This document shows positions 9,977-17,804 of a stretch of DNA of 64,000 nucleotides, piece by piece (position 1 is the stretch's first letter; the number at the start of each line of letters is the position of its first letter). The DNA is from Actinokineospora inagensis DSM 44258 (lineage in GTDB: Bacteria; Actinomycetota; Actinomycetes; Mycobacteriales; Pseudonocardiaceae), in NCBI RefSeq assembly GCF_000482865.1, contig NZ_AXWW01000037.1, positions 22,235 to 86,234 of the forward strand, written 5' to 3'. The notes under the pieces are model-generated. The model worked only from the letters and a program-made list of their open reading frames with translations, ran no database searches and was not told the origin of the DNA. Made by a program: the position numbers and the translations under genes.

Positions 9977-9990
9977 GGGGACATGATAGC
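9977..9990 (-). promoter_or_regulatory. Possible leaderless promoter (-10 TATCAT)
   Basis: Read on the minus strand, TATCAT ends six bases before ATG 9976. Together with the lack of any ribosome binding site, this suggests that transcription starts at the start codon. No convincing -35 box is visible, so the call is tentative. Confidence 0.3.
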
Positions 9991-10138
9991 CGTCGATCAA
10001 GCCGAGAAGGCCGAATTACGCTCATTAGAACGACTAGCAACGGGCCCGGTCAAGCTGGTGATAGGCTTCACCATCGCGAACCAGGCCAGTGCCACCGCGA
10101 ACGGTGAGGTGCGCAGAGGTCGCCGTAGCTGCGTTCGC

Positions 10139-10444
10139 TTAGGTGTCTTTGCCTTCGAGCAGCTTGTAGAGATTGGTGCGGTCCATGCCCAATCGGCTGG
10201 CTGCGTGGGACTTGGGAATCTTGGCGTCGAGAGCTGCGGTCAGACGCTTGTACCGCAAGTCGCGTGCCTCCTTGAGGTCAGCGTGGATCTCAACCCGCTC
10301 AGCCTGAAGCGCTGCTTCCTTCTTGCGGATCCTGTCCAACCGGTCCAGGAGCGTCTTGATCTCGGCTGCGCTCGTTTCGAGCAGTACGAGGTGCTGGTCC
10401 TTGGTCAGCTCGTGCTCGTCGGGGTCGTTCGCAGAGCTGGTCAT
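10139..10444 (-). CDS. Small coiled-coil protein with C-terminal HTH
   Basis: 101-residue protein. Residues 10-70 are strongly charged and helical (ETSAAEIKTLLDRLDRIRKK and following), likely a coiled coil. The last 25 residues (HAASRLGMDRTNLYKLLEG) read as a helix-turn-helix resembling the recognition region of Fis- or Xre-like proteins. A longer frame starts at 10498, but ATG 10444 has GAGGGA just upstream and starts MTSSAN. It is probably a DNA-binding accessory of the island; no named family is recognised. It shares direction with the HEPN-like gene, about 160 bases away. Confidence 0.6.
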   Translation of the reverse strand: MTSSANDPDEHELTKDQHLVLLETSAAEIKTLLDRLDRIRKKEAALQAERVEIHADLKEARDLRYKRLTAALDAKIPKSHAASRLGMDRTNLYKLLEGKDT

Positions 10445-10578
10445 GCATCCCTCACACCGTGTCGAACCATGCCGTTGACGACAACACTCCCGTTCCACAC
10501 GTGGCGGGCCTCGTGCCGAACCAGTCCGATGCTATCTCGTTCGGCCCGAGACCCGCCTGGATGGGCAGTCCGTATGGC

Positions 10579-11358
10579 TTATGACCTGCGGTTCCAGTTG
10601 CCGAGCCACGCGTGGCGGCCCACCTCCTCCAGCTCAGACTGGCGCAGTTGCCAGTCGGGCATCCACAGGCTCATCCGTCGTTGCCATGGGCGCCCGTGGG
10701 CCGTGCCTGCGGGCTGGGTGGCGTGGGCTTGCTCGTGGACCAGCACGTACTCGATCAGCCTGGTCGGCAGGCCGAATGCCGCCCAGTGCAGAGTGGTGGT
10801 GTGGACGGAGGACGAGGTGTAGATGCCCCAGCGACGGCGTCCGAGGTCGCGGACGGCGTAGCTGAGGCCGATGATCCGGCCGTTGACCTCGTAGCGACGA
10901 CCCTCGCGACGCAGCCACGCGAGTCCGACCTGCCGGTACAGGCCGATGACCGCGCGACGCACCAGCTCCGGGCGCTGCGTCCGCGCGTACAGGACACCAT
11001 CCGCGGTGATCGCCGGGAGCTGGTCGACGCCCGGGGGCGGCGTTGTGACGAGACGGAGTCGGTAGCTGCGCCCGAGTAGGTTGAACTCCTCTCCGTCGAT
11101 GAAGTCCTTCACCGCGTGGTTGGGAGCGAGACGCGTGGCTGTGTCGACGTGCTCGGAGATCCGGTGGCGGTGCCGGTCGACGAACCGGGCGATGTCGTCC
11201 GGTTCGGCCGTCGGTGGGACCAGGATGACGACGGTGCCTCCGGGGTGGATTTGGATTGCCGCAGTGCGGCGCCGTGGGCGGATCGTCACGTCCATCCGCC
11301 ATGCGGCGGGCAGGTCGAGCGCTGCTAGCGCGGTGTGGAAGTGGTGGGGGTTGGTCAT
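10579..11358 (-). CDS. YgjP/M48-like zinc metallopeptidase (DUF45)
   Basis: 259-residue predicted metalloprotease of the YgjP type. The active-site helix is VHEQAHAT (HExxH) and a third ligand is likely the His in TAHGRPWQRRM. The N-terminal half is beta-rich, as in the family (DVTIRPRRRTAAIQI, then VLVPPTAEPDDIARFV). The ATG at 11358 overlaps the stop of the DprA-like gene (ATGA), so the two are coupled; the longer frame to 11586 is a Pro/Arg-rich shadow. YgjP-like proteins often sit beside restriction or DNA-processing genes, and here the neighbour is DprA-like. The substrate is unknown. Confidence 0.8.
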   Translation of the reverse strand: MTNPHHFHTALAALDLPAAWRMDVTIRPRRRTAAIQIHPGGTVVILVPPTAEPDDIARFVDRHRHRISEHVDTATRLAPNHAVKDFIDGEEFNLLGRSYRLRLVTTPPPGVDQLPAITADGVLYARTQRPELVRRAVIGLYRQVGLAWLRREGRRYEVNGRIIGLSYAVRDLGRRRWGIYTSSSVHTTTLHWAAFGLPTRLIEYVLVHEQAHATQPAGTAHGRPWQRRMSLWMPDWQLRQSELEEVGRHAWLGNWNRRS

Positions 11359-12233
11359 CGGAGTCCGTCCTGGTAGTTGATGTGTTCGACGGAGCTGGCC
11401 AGGGTTGCGGCGCCGGTGCGCAGCAGCTCGTGGACGCCTACCGACGTGGCCGAGTTGATGGGGCCGGGCACGCCGTAGGCCCGGCGGCCGAACTGGGTGG
11501 CGGCTCGGACGACGGCGAAGGCACCGCTGCGCTGGCCCGCTTCGACGATCACGGTCGCCGCGGTGAGGGCGGCCAGCAGTCGGCACCGGGTGTGGAGTCG
11601 GACGCGAGATGGTCGCGCACCGAGCGGGTACTCGCTGACCAGTAGCCCGCCGTTGTCGATCACGGACTGGAACAACTGGGCGTGTGCGGAGGGGTAGGTC
11701 TGGTCGACCCCGTGGGCCAGGACGACGATGGTCGGCCCGTGGGCTGCGAGGGCGCCGCGGTGGGCGGCGGCGTCCACACCGAACCCGCCGCCGCTGATCA
11801 CGGTCACCCCTGCTTCGGCGAGGTCGTAGCTCATCTCCGCCGCGATCGTCTCCCCGTAGGAGGAGGCGGCGCGGGCGCCGGTGATGGTGACGGCGTGGTG
11901 GGTGAGTGCGGCAAGGGATGCGTCGCCGCGCATCCAGAGGGCCAGCGGGGCGCCGCCACCTGGCAAGGAGGTCAGGCGACCGGTGGGCCAGTCGTTGTCC
12001 TCGGGGGTAATGACGCGTGCCGTGCCCGCGTCGAGTGCGCGTAGGTCGTCGCCTATCTGCGCTGCCGGGCGGGTGATCTCGTTGAGGACCGCGGCGGGGG
12101 CGCTGCGATCCCAGATGTGTTCGACCGTTTCGACCACTCCGTGAACGGCAACGTACTGGTGAAGGGCAGGCGCCGGTGGTTCGGCAGCCCGGAGGAGAAA
12201 CAGGCGGGCGCGTAGGTCGTCGAGAACGGTCAT
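11355..12233 (-). CDS. DprA/Smf-like single-strand DNA binding protein
   Basis: 292-residue protein with the DprA Rossmann-fold signature: ITGARAASSYG, then VISGGGFGVDAAAHRGAL and a VSEYPLG segment. DprA binds incoming single-stranded DNA and loads RecA in natural transformation; copies on mobile elements may process transferred single strands, or act as nucleotide-binding cargo. It is shorter than chromosomal DprA and lacks an obvious C-terminal winged helix, which suggests an element-borne variant. ATG 12233 follows a GGAACCGACC leader. The 3' end overlaps the YgjP-like gene by four bases and the PAPS-like gene lies 22 bases upstream, making a three-gene unit. Confidence 0.8.
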   Translation of the reverse strand: MTVLDDLRARLFLLRAAEPPAPALHQYVAVHGVVETVEHIWDRSAPAAVLNEITRPAAQIGDDLRALDAGTARVITPEDNDWPTGRLTSLPGGGAPLALWMRGDASLAALTHHAVTITGARAASSYGETIAAEMSYDLAEAGVTVISGGGFGVDAAAHRGALAAHGPTIVVLAHGVDQTYPSAHAQLFQSVIDNGGLLVSEYPLGARPSRVRLHTRCRLLAALTAATVIVEAGQRSGAFAVVRAATQFGRRAYGVPGPINSATSVGVHELLRTGAATLASSVEHINYQDGLR

Positions 12234-12255
12234 GGTCGGTTCCTTGCTGGGTGTT

Positions 12256-13599
12256 TCAGGCCGCGGTATGGCGGGCTTGATGTACGGCGGTGATGGCCAC
12301 GTCCGCGCGGTGTTCCAGCCGCGCGAGGACGGGGTCGGTGTGGTTGGCCCACGTGGCGGCGAAGGTGGGCAGCTCCTTGTCCTGCGCTAGGGCGGGAGCG
12401 ACGGTGTAGAACTCCTCCAAGGTGGGGAAGGTGCTCTCGCTGCGTCTGCGCAGCCAGAGGCGCGGGTGGATGTCGCGATCACCGTCACGGACGGGTGCTC
12501 CGGCGATCTGTTCGTTCCTGGTCAACGCGATACCCGCGAGTCGGCCGATCTCAGCCAGTTCGGTGTGGATGGTGCAGTGTCCCGCGAACAGAACCCGGTC
12601 GACGGACCGGATCGCATTCGCGGGAGCGTGGTAGAGGCGGCGCACGCGGTAGATCGCCCACGGCATCGTCTTCATTCGCGCGACAGCAAGGGTGATGGGC
12701 TCTGTCACCTGGTCGCGGCGGAGCCGCGTGATGAGCGACTTGCCGGGGCCGAACAGGCCCGACCGCGGGTTGAGGGCCAGGCACACGTACTCGTCGATGA
12801 CGTGCTGCGCCGCTTCCGCGGGCAGCGCGGCGAACCGGGCACGTTGTTCGGGCCAGCCGAGTCGGTTGCCCGCGTACGGGCAATGGCGGCAGCAACTCTT
12901 CGGCCACACCACCCCCAGCTCTCGCAGGAGGTAGTCGACACAGTCCTGTCGGGTCCATCCCCACTCGTGAATCGGATAAGTCGGGATGCGCTGTCCGCCC
13001 ATGGAGTACGCGGCATCGCGCGTGATCCTGGCGCCTTCATCGGCGTTGAACCCGATGGCGTGGAGGTAGGGCTGGTCGCCGAACTCGCGGGCGCGCCACG
13101 CGTCCAGCGGGGAGCCCTTGGCCTTCTGGCTGCATTTCCGAACCCCTCCGAGCTGAGGCATGGTGCCGGTGACGCGGTTCTCGCGCGAGAGCTTGTAGAA
13201 CCCATCAAGGTGCAGCCGGTAGGGCTGGCGGGTGTCCTGGAGAACTGCGACACCGTCCGCCTTCCTGGGGCCGCTGCGGGCGACCTCGACCAGGCGGACG
13301 TGGCGACGGCGCAGCAACGGCAGGATGTAGTGCTGCACGAGCCTGCCCGTGGTGCTCCACTCGTCCCCGGTTTGGGCGATCACGACGATCAGGTTCGAGA
13401 AGTCCGGCGCGATCGTGTCGGGTCGCGCGGTGGGATCGGTGAGCATCCGCAGGAGTCCCGCTGTTGTTATGTAAACAGTCAAGCTGTCGCAGTTGAGTCG
13501 GTGTCGCAGTGCGGCCAGCGCCGCCGGGTAGTCGCGATTATTCGGAGTCGACGGGCCGGGCCAAGCCGGTGAGTCTGACCAGGGCGGTGAAGCCGTCAT
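12256..13599 (-). CDS. PAPS-reductase-like (PP-loop family) protein
   Basis: Resembles the phosphoadenosine-phosphosulfate reductase-like proteins common in actinobacterial phages and elements. Seen: VVIAQTGDEWSTTGRLV near residue 72, a CSQKAKGSPLDAWRA segment, HAIGFNADEGAR, PIHEWGWTRQDCVDYL and a cysteine cluster KSCCRHCPYAGN. The canonical SGGKDS loop is not obvious, so the chemistry is uncertain; adenylation or sulfur chemistry are only family-level possibilities. ATG 13599 gives 447 residues but overlaps the DUF1232 gene by 62 bases and has no ribosome binding site. Similarity starts near residue 40, where TTG 13482 is an alternative. The odd 5' end may be a junction created when the metal cassette was inserted. 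Confidence 0.7.
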   Translation of the reverse strand: MTASPPWSDSPAWPGPSTPNNRDYPAALAALRHRLNCDSLTVYITTAGLLRMLTDPTARPDTIAPDFSNLIVVIAQTGDEWSTTGRLVQHYILPLLRRRHVRLVEVARSGPRKADGVAVLQDTRQPYRLHLDGFYKLSRENRVTGTMPQLGGVRKCSQKAKGSPLDAWRAREFGDQPYLHAIGFNADEGARITRDAAYSMGGQRIPTYPIHEWGWTRQDCVDYLLRELGVVWPKSCCRHCPYAGNRLGWPEQRARFAALPAEAAQHVIDEYVCLALNPRSGLFGPGKSLITRLRRDQVTEPITLAVARMKTMPWAIYRVRRLYHAPANAIRSVDRVLFAGHCTIHTELAEIGRLAGIALTRNEQIAGAPVRDGDRDIHPRLWLRRRSESTFPTLEEFYTVAPALAQDKELPTFAATWANHTDPVLARLEHRADVAITAVHQARHTAA

Positions 13600-13966
13600 C
13601 GGTGCCGGGCCAGTGTGCGTGGACGGCGTCGAGTCCGGCTCGGCGGACGACGCCGCGCAGGACGGCGGTGACGATGATGGCGTCGTCGGCGTAGCCGAGC
13701 ACGGGGATGAAGTCAGGAATCAGGTCGATGGGCATCGCCAGGTAAGCCAGTAGCAGCCCGAATCGGAGCCGGACACCACGCGGCAGGGTCTTGTCTCCGG
13801 CGAGCTGGTGGATCAGGCGCAGCACGTCGGGCAAGATCCGTAGCGCTTCACGCAGCAGGCCGTCGCGGGGCCGAATGATGGCCAGCACGGCCACGAGGAC
13901 CAGCCATGTGAGCAACAAGGCGACGGCGATCCCGATGAGCAGATCCAGCCAAGGCAGACCGGTCAC
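13538..13966 (-). CDS. YkvA/DUF1232 family membrane protein
   Basis: 142-residue protein with one strong N-terminal membrane segment (LLIGIAVALLLTWLVLVAVL) and the DUF1232 core LLLAYLAMPIDLIPDFIPVLG with ADDAII after it. The function of the family is unknown; members are often next to metal-homeostasis genes. GTG 13966 starts three bases after the ArsR gene stop, so the two are one transcription unit. The 3' end overlaps the longest reading of the PAPS-like gene. Confidence 0.85.
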   Translation of the reverse strand: MTGLPWLDLLIGIAVALLLTWLVLVAVLAIIRPRDGLLREALRILPDVLRLIHQLAGDKTLPRGVRLRFGLLLAYLAMPIDLIPDFIPVLGYADDAIIVTAVLRGVVRRAGLDAVHAHWPGTDDGFTALVRLTGLARPVDSE

Positions 13967-13969
13967 GAC

Positions 13970-14359
13970 TCAGGTCCCGGTCGGGCGGTGCGGCAGGGCC
14001 TGCGCCGCGGCATGCTCGGAGGGGATGTCGCGGTCGATGTGGTCGGCGTGGAACAGCGCCTGCGCCAGCAGTGTCCGCACGTGGTTGTTCGCGGCGGAGT
14101 AGTAGACGAAGGTGCCCTCGCGGCGGCCTTTGACCAGGCCGGCGAGCCGGAGTTTCGCGAGATGCTGGCTGACCGCGGTCGGGGCAGCGCCCGCGAGCTC
14201 GGCCAGACACGCGACCGAGGATTCCCCTTGCAGCAGCGCCCAAAGGACCTTGATGCGGGTCGGGTCGGCCAGCAGCCGGAACGATTCGGCCGCGAGGTGG
14301 ACCTGTTCGTCTCCGGGCATGTCGAACTCCGGCAGCGACGTGTGCATGTCAGCGAGCAT
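13970..14359 (-). CDS. ArsR/SmtB-family metal-sensing repressor
   Basis: 129-residue winged-helix repressor with the ArsR signature ADPTRIKVLWALLQGE, recognition helix TAVSQHLAKLRLAGLV and wing GRREGTFVYYS. In the alpha-5 region two histidines 11 residues apart (NHVRTLLAQALFH) with another His three residues on match the alpha-5 metal site of SmtB/NmtR-type sensors; the first ligand position is Asn rather than Asp. It likely represses the divergent CDF exporter until Zn, Cd, Ni or Co binds. A 9-bp inverted repeat lies just upstream (14381-14406). ATG 14359 is used; ATG 14347 is an alternative. The metal identity is inferred from residue spacing only. Confidence 0.88.
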   Translation of the reverse strand: MLADMHTSLPEFDMPGDEQVHLAAESFRLLADPTRIKVLWALLQGESSVACLAELAGAAPTAVSQHLAKLRLAGLVKGRREGTFVYYSAANNHVRTLLAQALFHADHIDRDIPSEHAAAQALPHRPTGT

Positions 14360-14380
14360 ACCTGCTTGCCCTGCTGACTA

Positions 14381-14406
14381 CGTATCTGCATGCCTACGCA
14401 GATACG
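14381..14406. promoter_or_regulatory. ArsR-type operator palindrome
   Basis: Perfect inverted repeat CGTATCTGC (14381-14389) and GCAGATACG (14398-14406) with an eight-base spacer, placed between the divergent repressor and exporter genes. Size and position fit an ArsR/SmtB operator. Confidence 0.65.
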
Positions 14407-14473
14407 ATGCTAGCCTGGTCGTTGGCTGTCGTGTTTGTCGGCGCCGTCACGTGAGCACGAGGTAGGGACATTC

Positions 14474-15538
14474 ATGACCGAGCAGCACGACCACGCCGAG
14501 CACCACGGCCACGGTCATGGCCACGCGCACGGACACGGTCATACCGGCCGGTCGGGTGTGCTGGCGTCGGTGTGGAGGCATGTGCGGCATGCGGTCACCC
14601 CGCACAGCCACGACAGCGCCGATCGGCTCGACACCGCCCTGGAGACCAGCAAACGCGGCACACGCACGCTGATCTGGTCGTTCGCCGCGTTGTTCGTCAC
14701 CGCGATCGCGCAGCTGGTGATCGTGGTGTTCACCGGCTCGGTGGCGTTGCTGGGCGACACTATCCACAACTTCGCCGACGCCCTGACTGCCGTGCCGATC
14801 GGTATCGCGTTCGTCCTCGGTCGCCGCGTGGCGACCCGGCGCTATACCTACGGCCTGGGTCGTGCCGAGGACCTCGCCGGCGTGGTCGTGGTCCTGATCA
14901 TCGCCGGGTCGGCCGCGTTCGCCGGGTACGAATCGGTGCTGCGCCTGATCAATCCGCAACCGGTGAGCCATCTCTGGGTGGTCGCCGCGGCCGGGGTGAT
15001 CGGGTTCGCGGGCAACGAGATCGTCGCCCGCTATCGGATCACTGTCGGGCGCGAGATCGGCTCGGCCGCGCTGGTTGCCGATGGCCTGCACGCCCGCACC
15101 GACGGGTTCACCTCGCTCGCGGTGGTCCTGGGTGCCGCCGGGGTCGCGCTCGGGTTCCCGCTCGCCGACCCGATCATCGGATTGGGGATCACGGTGGCGA
15201 TCCTGTTCGTGCTGCGCGACGCCGCGAAGGAGGTGTTCCGGCGCCTGATGGACGCCGTCGACCCCGCCACCGTCGACCTCGTCGAGCGCACGGCCGGTGA
15301 GGTCGACGGCGTGCTGGGCGCGGGGCAGGTCCGGATGCGGTGGATCGGGCACAGCCTGCGCGCCGAACTCGCCGTCACCGTCGACGCCGCACTGACCGTG
15401 GACCGGGCGCACCATCTCGCCCATGAGGTCGAGCATCGCCTGGTGCACACCGTGCCGCGACTGACCGCCGCGATCGTGCACACCGAACCCGGCGACGGAG
15501 CACAGGAAGCACACGACACCCTGGCCCGTCACCAGTGA
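14474..15538 (+). CDS. Cation diffusion facilitator (Zn/Cd-type) exporter
   Basis: 354-residue CDF transporter moving divalent metal out of the cytoplasm by proton antiport. The N terminus is His-rich (HGHGHGHAHGHGH). Six membrane segments follow, with the intramembrane site residues HNFAD in TM2 and HARTD in TM5, the H-x3-D/H-x3-D pattern usual for zinc-preferring members. A C-terminal dimerisation domain starts near VDPATVDLVERTAG. The frame extends upstream to 14435, but ATG 14474 has a GAGGTAGGGA leader and starts MTEQHDH. It is transcribed divergently from the ArsR sensor across the palindrome, so metal-induced expression is likely. Confidence 0.92.
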   Translation: MTEQHDHAEHHGHGHGHAHGHGHTGRSGVLASVWRHVRHAVTPHSHDSADRLDTALETSKRGTRTLIWSFAALFVTAIAQLVIVVFTGSVALLGDTIHNFADALTAVPIGIAFVLGRRVATRRYTYGLGRAEDLAGVVVVLIIAGSAAFAGYESVLRLINPQPVSHLWVVAAAGVIGFAGNEIVARYRITVGREIGSAALVADGLHARTDGFTSLAVVLGAAGVALGFPLADPIIGLGITVAILFVLRDAAKEVFRRLMDAVDPATVDLVERTAGEVDGVLGAGQVRMRWIGHSLRAELAVTVDAALTVDRAHHLAHEVEHRLVHTVPRLTAAIVHTEPGDGAQEAHDTLARHQ

Positions 15539-15615
15539 GCGACTGATCGGGCCGACCCAGCGCCGGATACGGAGACACGGGGTGGATTCTCCCGGCGCCG
15601 GGCCGCCCCCGATGC

Positions 15616-16530
15616 TCAGGCGGTCAGGGTGACCGTCGCGGTGCGCAGGGTGCCCCCGGTCTGGAACTGCACGAACAACCGCCAGTTCCCCGCCCTCGGA
15701 AGTTCGGCGTGGAAGGACAGCGTCGGGCCGCCGTGATCCCCGTTGACCGTGCCTTGCGGGTGCAGGTGGGCGAAGGCGAGATCGCCCTCGTGGAAGGCGG
15801 TCAGGTGCGCGTAGGTGTCCAGGTAGGGCTGCAGGTCGGTGACCGGCTTCCCGCCCTGGGACACCGCCACGGTCAATGTGCCGGCCATGCCGCTCTTGAC
15901 GTCACCGGACAGCGTCAGGGTGTAGCCGTCGACCTGGGTGGTGGTCGATGCCGCTGGCACAGGCTGTGTCGAGGCTGACCCGGGCACGGTGATCTGCTCG
16001 CTGAGCACCAGCGGCACCGCCTTGCCCGTGCTGTCCTTGGTGATGAACGACGTGTAGGCCCGGTAGGTACCGGCTTGCAGCGGCGCGACCGGCGCGGTCC
16101 AGGTGCCGTCCGCGGCCATCTCCGGGTGGATGTGCTGGAAGCCGGTCAGGTCCGACCGGACGAGGTAGAAGTGCATCAGCTTCGTCTGATCCGACTCGAA
16201 GGCGGTCACCGGCTTGCCGTCGGCGCCCTGGATCTGGAACCGCACCGACGCCGCCTGGTTCGCGGGCAGCGACGACACGCTGGGAGCGAAGCGGAAGCCG
16301 GACGCTGAGGCGGTCAGCCCATCTCCGGTCGGCATGTCGCCGTCCATGCCAGGCATTCCGGGCATGGAGTGCTGGCTGGCGGAGGTGGAGGGGTTTGTCG
16401 AGCCGTGGTCCATGCCGGACATCCCGGTGGACGAGTCGCTGCCGCAGGCGACCGCGGCCAGGCCGACGACGGCTGCGAGGGTGGTCGTGGTGATCGCGCG
16501 GCGAACGCGCAGGGGTGATGACGTGTGCAT
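15616..16530 (-). CDS. Secreted metal-associated lipoprotein
   Basis: 304-residue lipoprotein: signal peptide with lipobox LAAVAC at about residues 25-30, followed by Met/His-rich MSGMDHGS and MPGMPGMDGDM stretches that resemble copper-binding motifs. The folded part has two beta-rich regions, each with a His pair: LMHFYLVRSDLTGFQHIHPE and FAHLHPQG. Likely an extracytoplasmic metal-binding protein; the precise family is not named here. ATG 16530 is preferred over 16560 because the signal peptide begins directly after it. It converges on the CDF exporter, with a small GC palindrome (15591-15602) between, and lies in a metal cassette. Confidence 0.75.
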   Translation of the reverse strand: MHTSSPLRVRRAITTTTLAAVVGLAAVACGSDSSTGMSGMDHGSTNPSTSASQHSMPGMPGMDGDMPTGDGLTASASGFRFAPSVSSLPANQAASVRFQIQGADGKPVTAFESDQTKLMHFYLVRSDLTGFQHIHPEMAADGTWTAPVAPLQAGTYRAYTSFITKDSTGKAVPLVLSEQITVPGSASTQPVPAASTTTQVDGYTLTLSGDVKSGMAGTLTVAVSQGGKPVTDLQPYLDTYAHLTAFHEGDLAFAHLHPQGTVNGDHGGPTLSFHAELPRAGNWRLFVQFQTGGTLRTATVTLTA

Positions 16531-16629
16531 CAGATCAGTGCTCTCTCGGACGGCGCGCAACAGACGCGCGCAGTGAACGGGGGACGTCGTGGTTGCCCGG
16601 CCGGAGAAGGCCGGGTCACCGAGTCCCTG

Positions 16630-17046
16630 TCACGTCCGAGACACGCACAGGCTGATCAGCAGGGCGGGACCGGCACGGGGTACCGCGCCGCCCACTCGCG
16701 GCATCCCCAGGTTGGATTGTCCGAGGACGATCGGTTCCGTCAACGCGGTGGCAGAGGGCGCCGCTGGGGCGGCCAGCTCGCCCCGCGGGGGTGTGGAGAC
16801 ACACACCGCGCCGTGCCCGCCCAGGTGGGGCGTCGTCGCCAGGAGAGCGGGACCAGGCGCGGTCGAGGTGGTCTCGGCCATCAGTGCCTGGTGCCCGGCC
16901 GCTGGTGCGGCGGCCGGGTTCATCGGGGCGGTACCGCCGGAGCAGCCGGTGCCCATTGCCGGGCCGAGACTGTGCATGAACACGAGCCCGAGCAGCACGG
17001 CACACGCGGTCAGCGCGCGGGCTGTCACCCGCGCCACCGCGCTCAC
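16630..17046 (-). CDS. DUF6153 family small membrane/exported protein
   Basis: 138 residues from GTG 17046, with a hydrophobic segment ALTACAVLLGLVFMHSLGPA followed by a Gly/Ala/Pro-rich exterior region, the pattern of DUF6153 proteins. These commonly sit beside copper or other metal genes in actinomycetes; their function is unknown. GTG 17106 would lengthen it by 20 residues but has no ribosome binding site, while GGGCGAG precedes 17046. It is 99 bases upstream of the lipoprotein in the same direction, so the two may be co-expressed. Confidence 0.7.
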   Translation of the reverse strand: MSAVARVTARALTACAVLLGLVFMHSLGPAMGTGCSGGTAPMNPAAAPAAGHQALMAETTSTAPGPALLATTPHLGGHGAVCVSTPPRGELAAPAAPSATALTEPIVLGQSNLGMPRVGGAVPRAGPALLISLCVSRT

Positions 17047-17369
17047 CTCGCCCACCGCGTCGCTCCGCTCATCACTTGGCCGGGTTTCTCCCGCCACCCT
17101 AGCCACGAGGAGGTGTTACCACTGGCCAGGGCGTCCCTCTGTGACGGCGGGGACGCGACGACCATTCCCCGCTGGCAGGCTCCCTGACGAGCACACCGTG
17201 TTGTCACTGACACGATTCGCTGCGGTCCGTGGTTGACCTTCTCGGCCCCGGGGGTTGCCGAGCCGCTGCCACGAACAGGGGCAGCGCAACGAAGATTCGA
17301 GCGCTGGTCCATCGACTCGCTGCGGGTCTCCTCGCACGAGTTGATGTGGTGATCGTTCTGTCGATGTGG
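17047..17369. other. Gene-free gap at the left edge of the recombinase unit
   Basis: 323 bases without a supportable gene. It contains short inverted repeats, such as CGTGT/ACACG around a TGTCACTG core near 17200, and an imperfect direct repeat of GATGTGGT near 17343-17367. One end of the Tn554/RIT-like unit should lie here, but no terminal repeat shared with the right side could be recognised. Confidence 0.4.
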
Positions 17370-17804
17370 TCAGGAACGGTCGGGCAGTGGGATCACATCG
17401 GGATCGGCGTCGGCCAGCCGGCGGTGGAGTTGCCGGGCCTGATCCTCCAACTCCGAGTTGCGCAGGGCAAGGACCTGGATCTGGTTGGCGTAGACCCTGT
17501 TCGTCTCCTCCAGTTCCCGCGCGGTCGCGGCGTGGTCGCTGGCAGCCTGTTTGCGTTCCCGCTTGAGGGCGGCGATCTCCTCGCGCAGCGCGACGAGTTC
17601 AGGTTGCTGGGCTTCTCGGTTCGCTTGTGCCGCAACAACGGCGTCCTTGAACTCCGGGGGCGAGCGGTAGAACGAGTCACGGCCCACTCCGGCTTCCCGG
17701 CAGAGGTTGGAGACCGTCAGCTCGCCGTCGGACGCGGTCGGCTGGCCGGCGAGCAGCCGGGTCAGCGCCTGCTCCAGGCGGGCTTGGGTGGCGGCGCGGG
17801 TCAC
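17370..17804 (-). CDS. DUF6262/TnpC-like accessory of the recombinase trio
   Basis: 144-residue protein with an N-terminal helix-turn-helix-like region (LTVSNLCREAGVGRDSFYRS), resembling the start of TetR proteins, and a long charged coiled coil (LREEIAALKRERKQAASDHA and onward). This matches DUF6262, the small protein following multiple recombinases in Tn554-like elements; Tn554 TnpC affects the efficiency and orientation of transposition. ATG 17804 overlaps the stop of the third recombinase. It likely binds element DNA or the recombinase complex. Confidence 0.8.
   Translation of the reverse strand: MTRAATQARLEQALTRLLAGQPTASDGELTVSNLCREAGVGRDSFYRSPPEFKDAVVAAQANREAQQPELVALREEIAALKRERKQAASDHAATARELEETNRVYANQIQVLALRNSELEDQARQLHRRLADADPDVIPLPDRS

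Noticed and set aside
12466..13572. 368-codon plus-strand frame opposite the PAPS-like gene
   Set aside because: Shadow frame; conserved Cys and aromatic motifs lie on the minus strand.
14447..15532. 361-codon minus-strand frame opposite the CDF exporter
   Set aside because: The His-rich start, membrane helices and metal residues are on the plus strand; the antisense product has no recognisable feature.
15591..15602. CCCGGCGCCGGG palindrome between exporter and lipoprotein as a terminator
   Set aside because: Only 6-bp arms without a loop or T-tract; common by chance in such GC-rich DNA.
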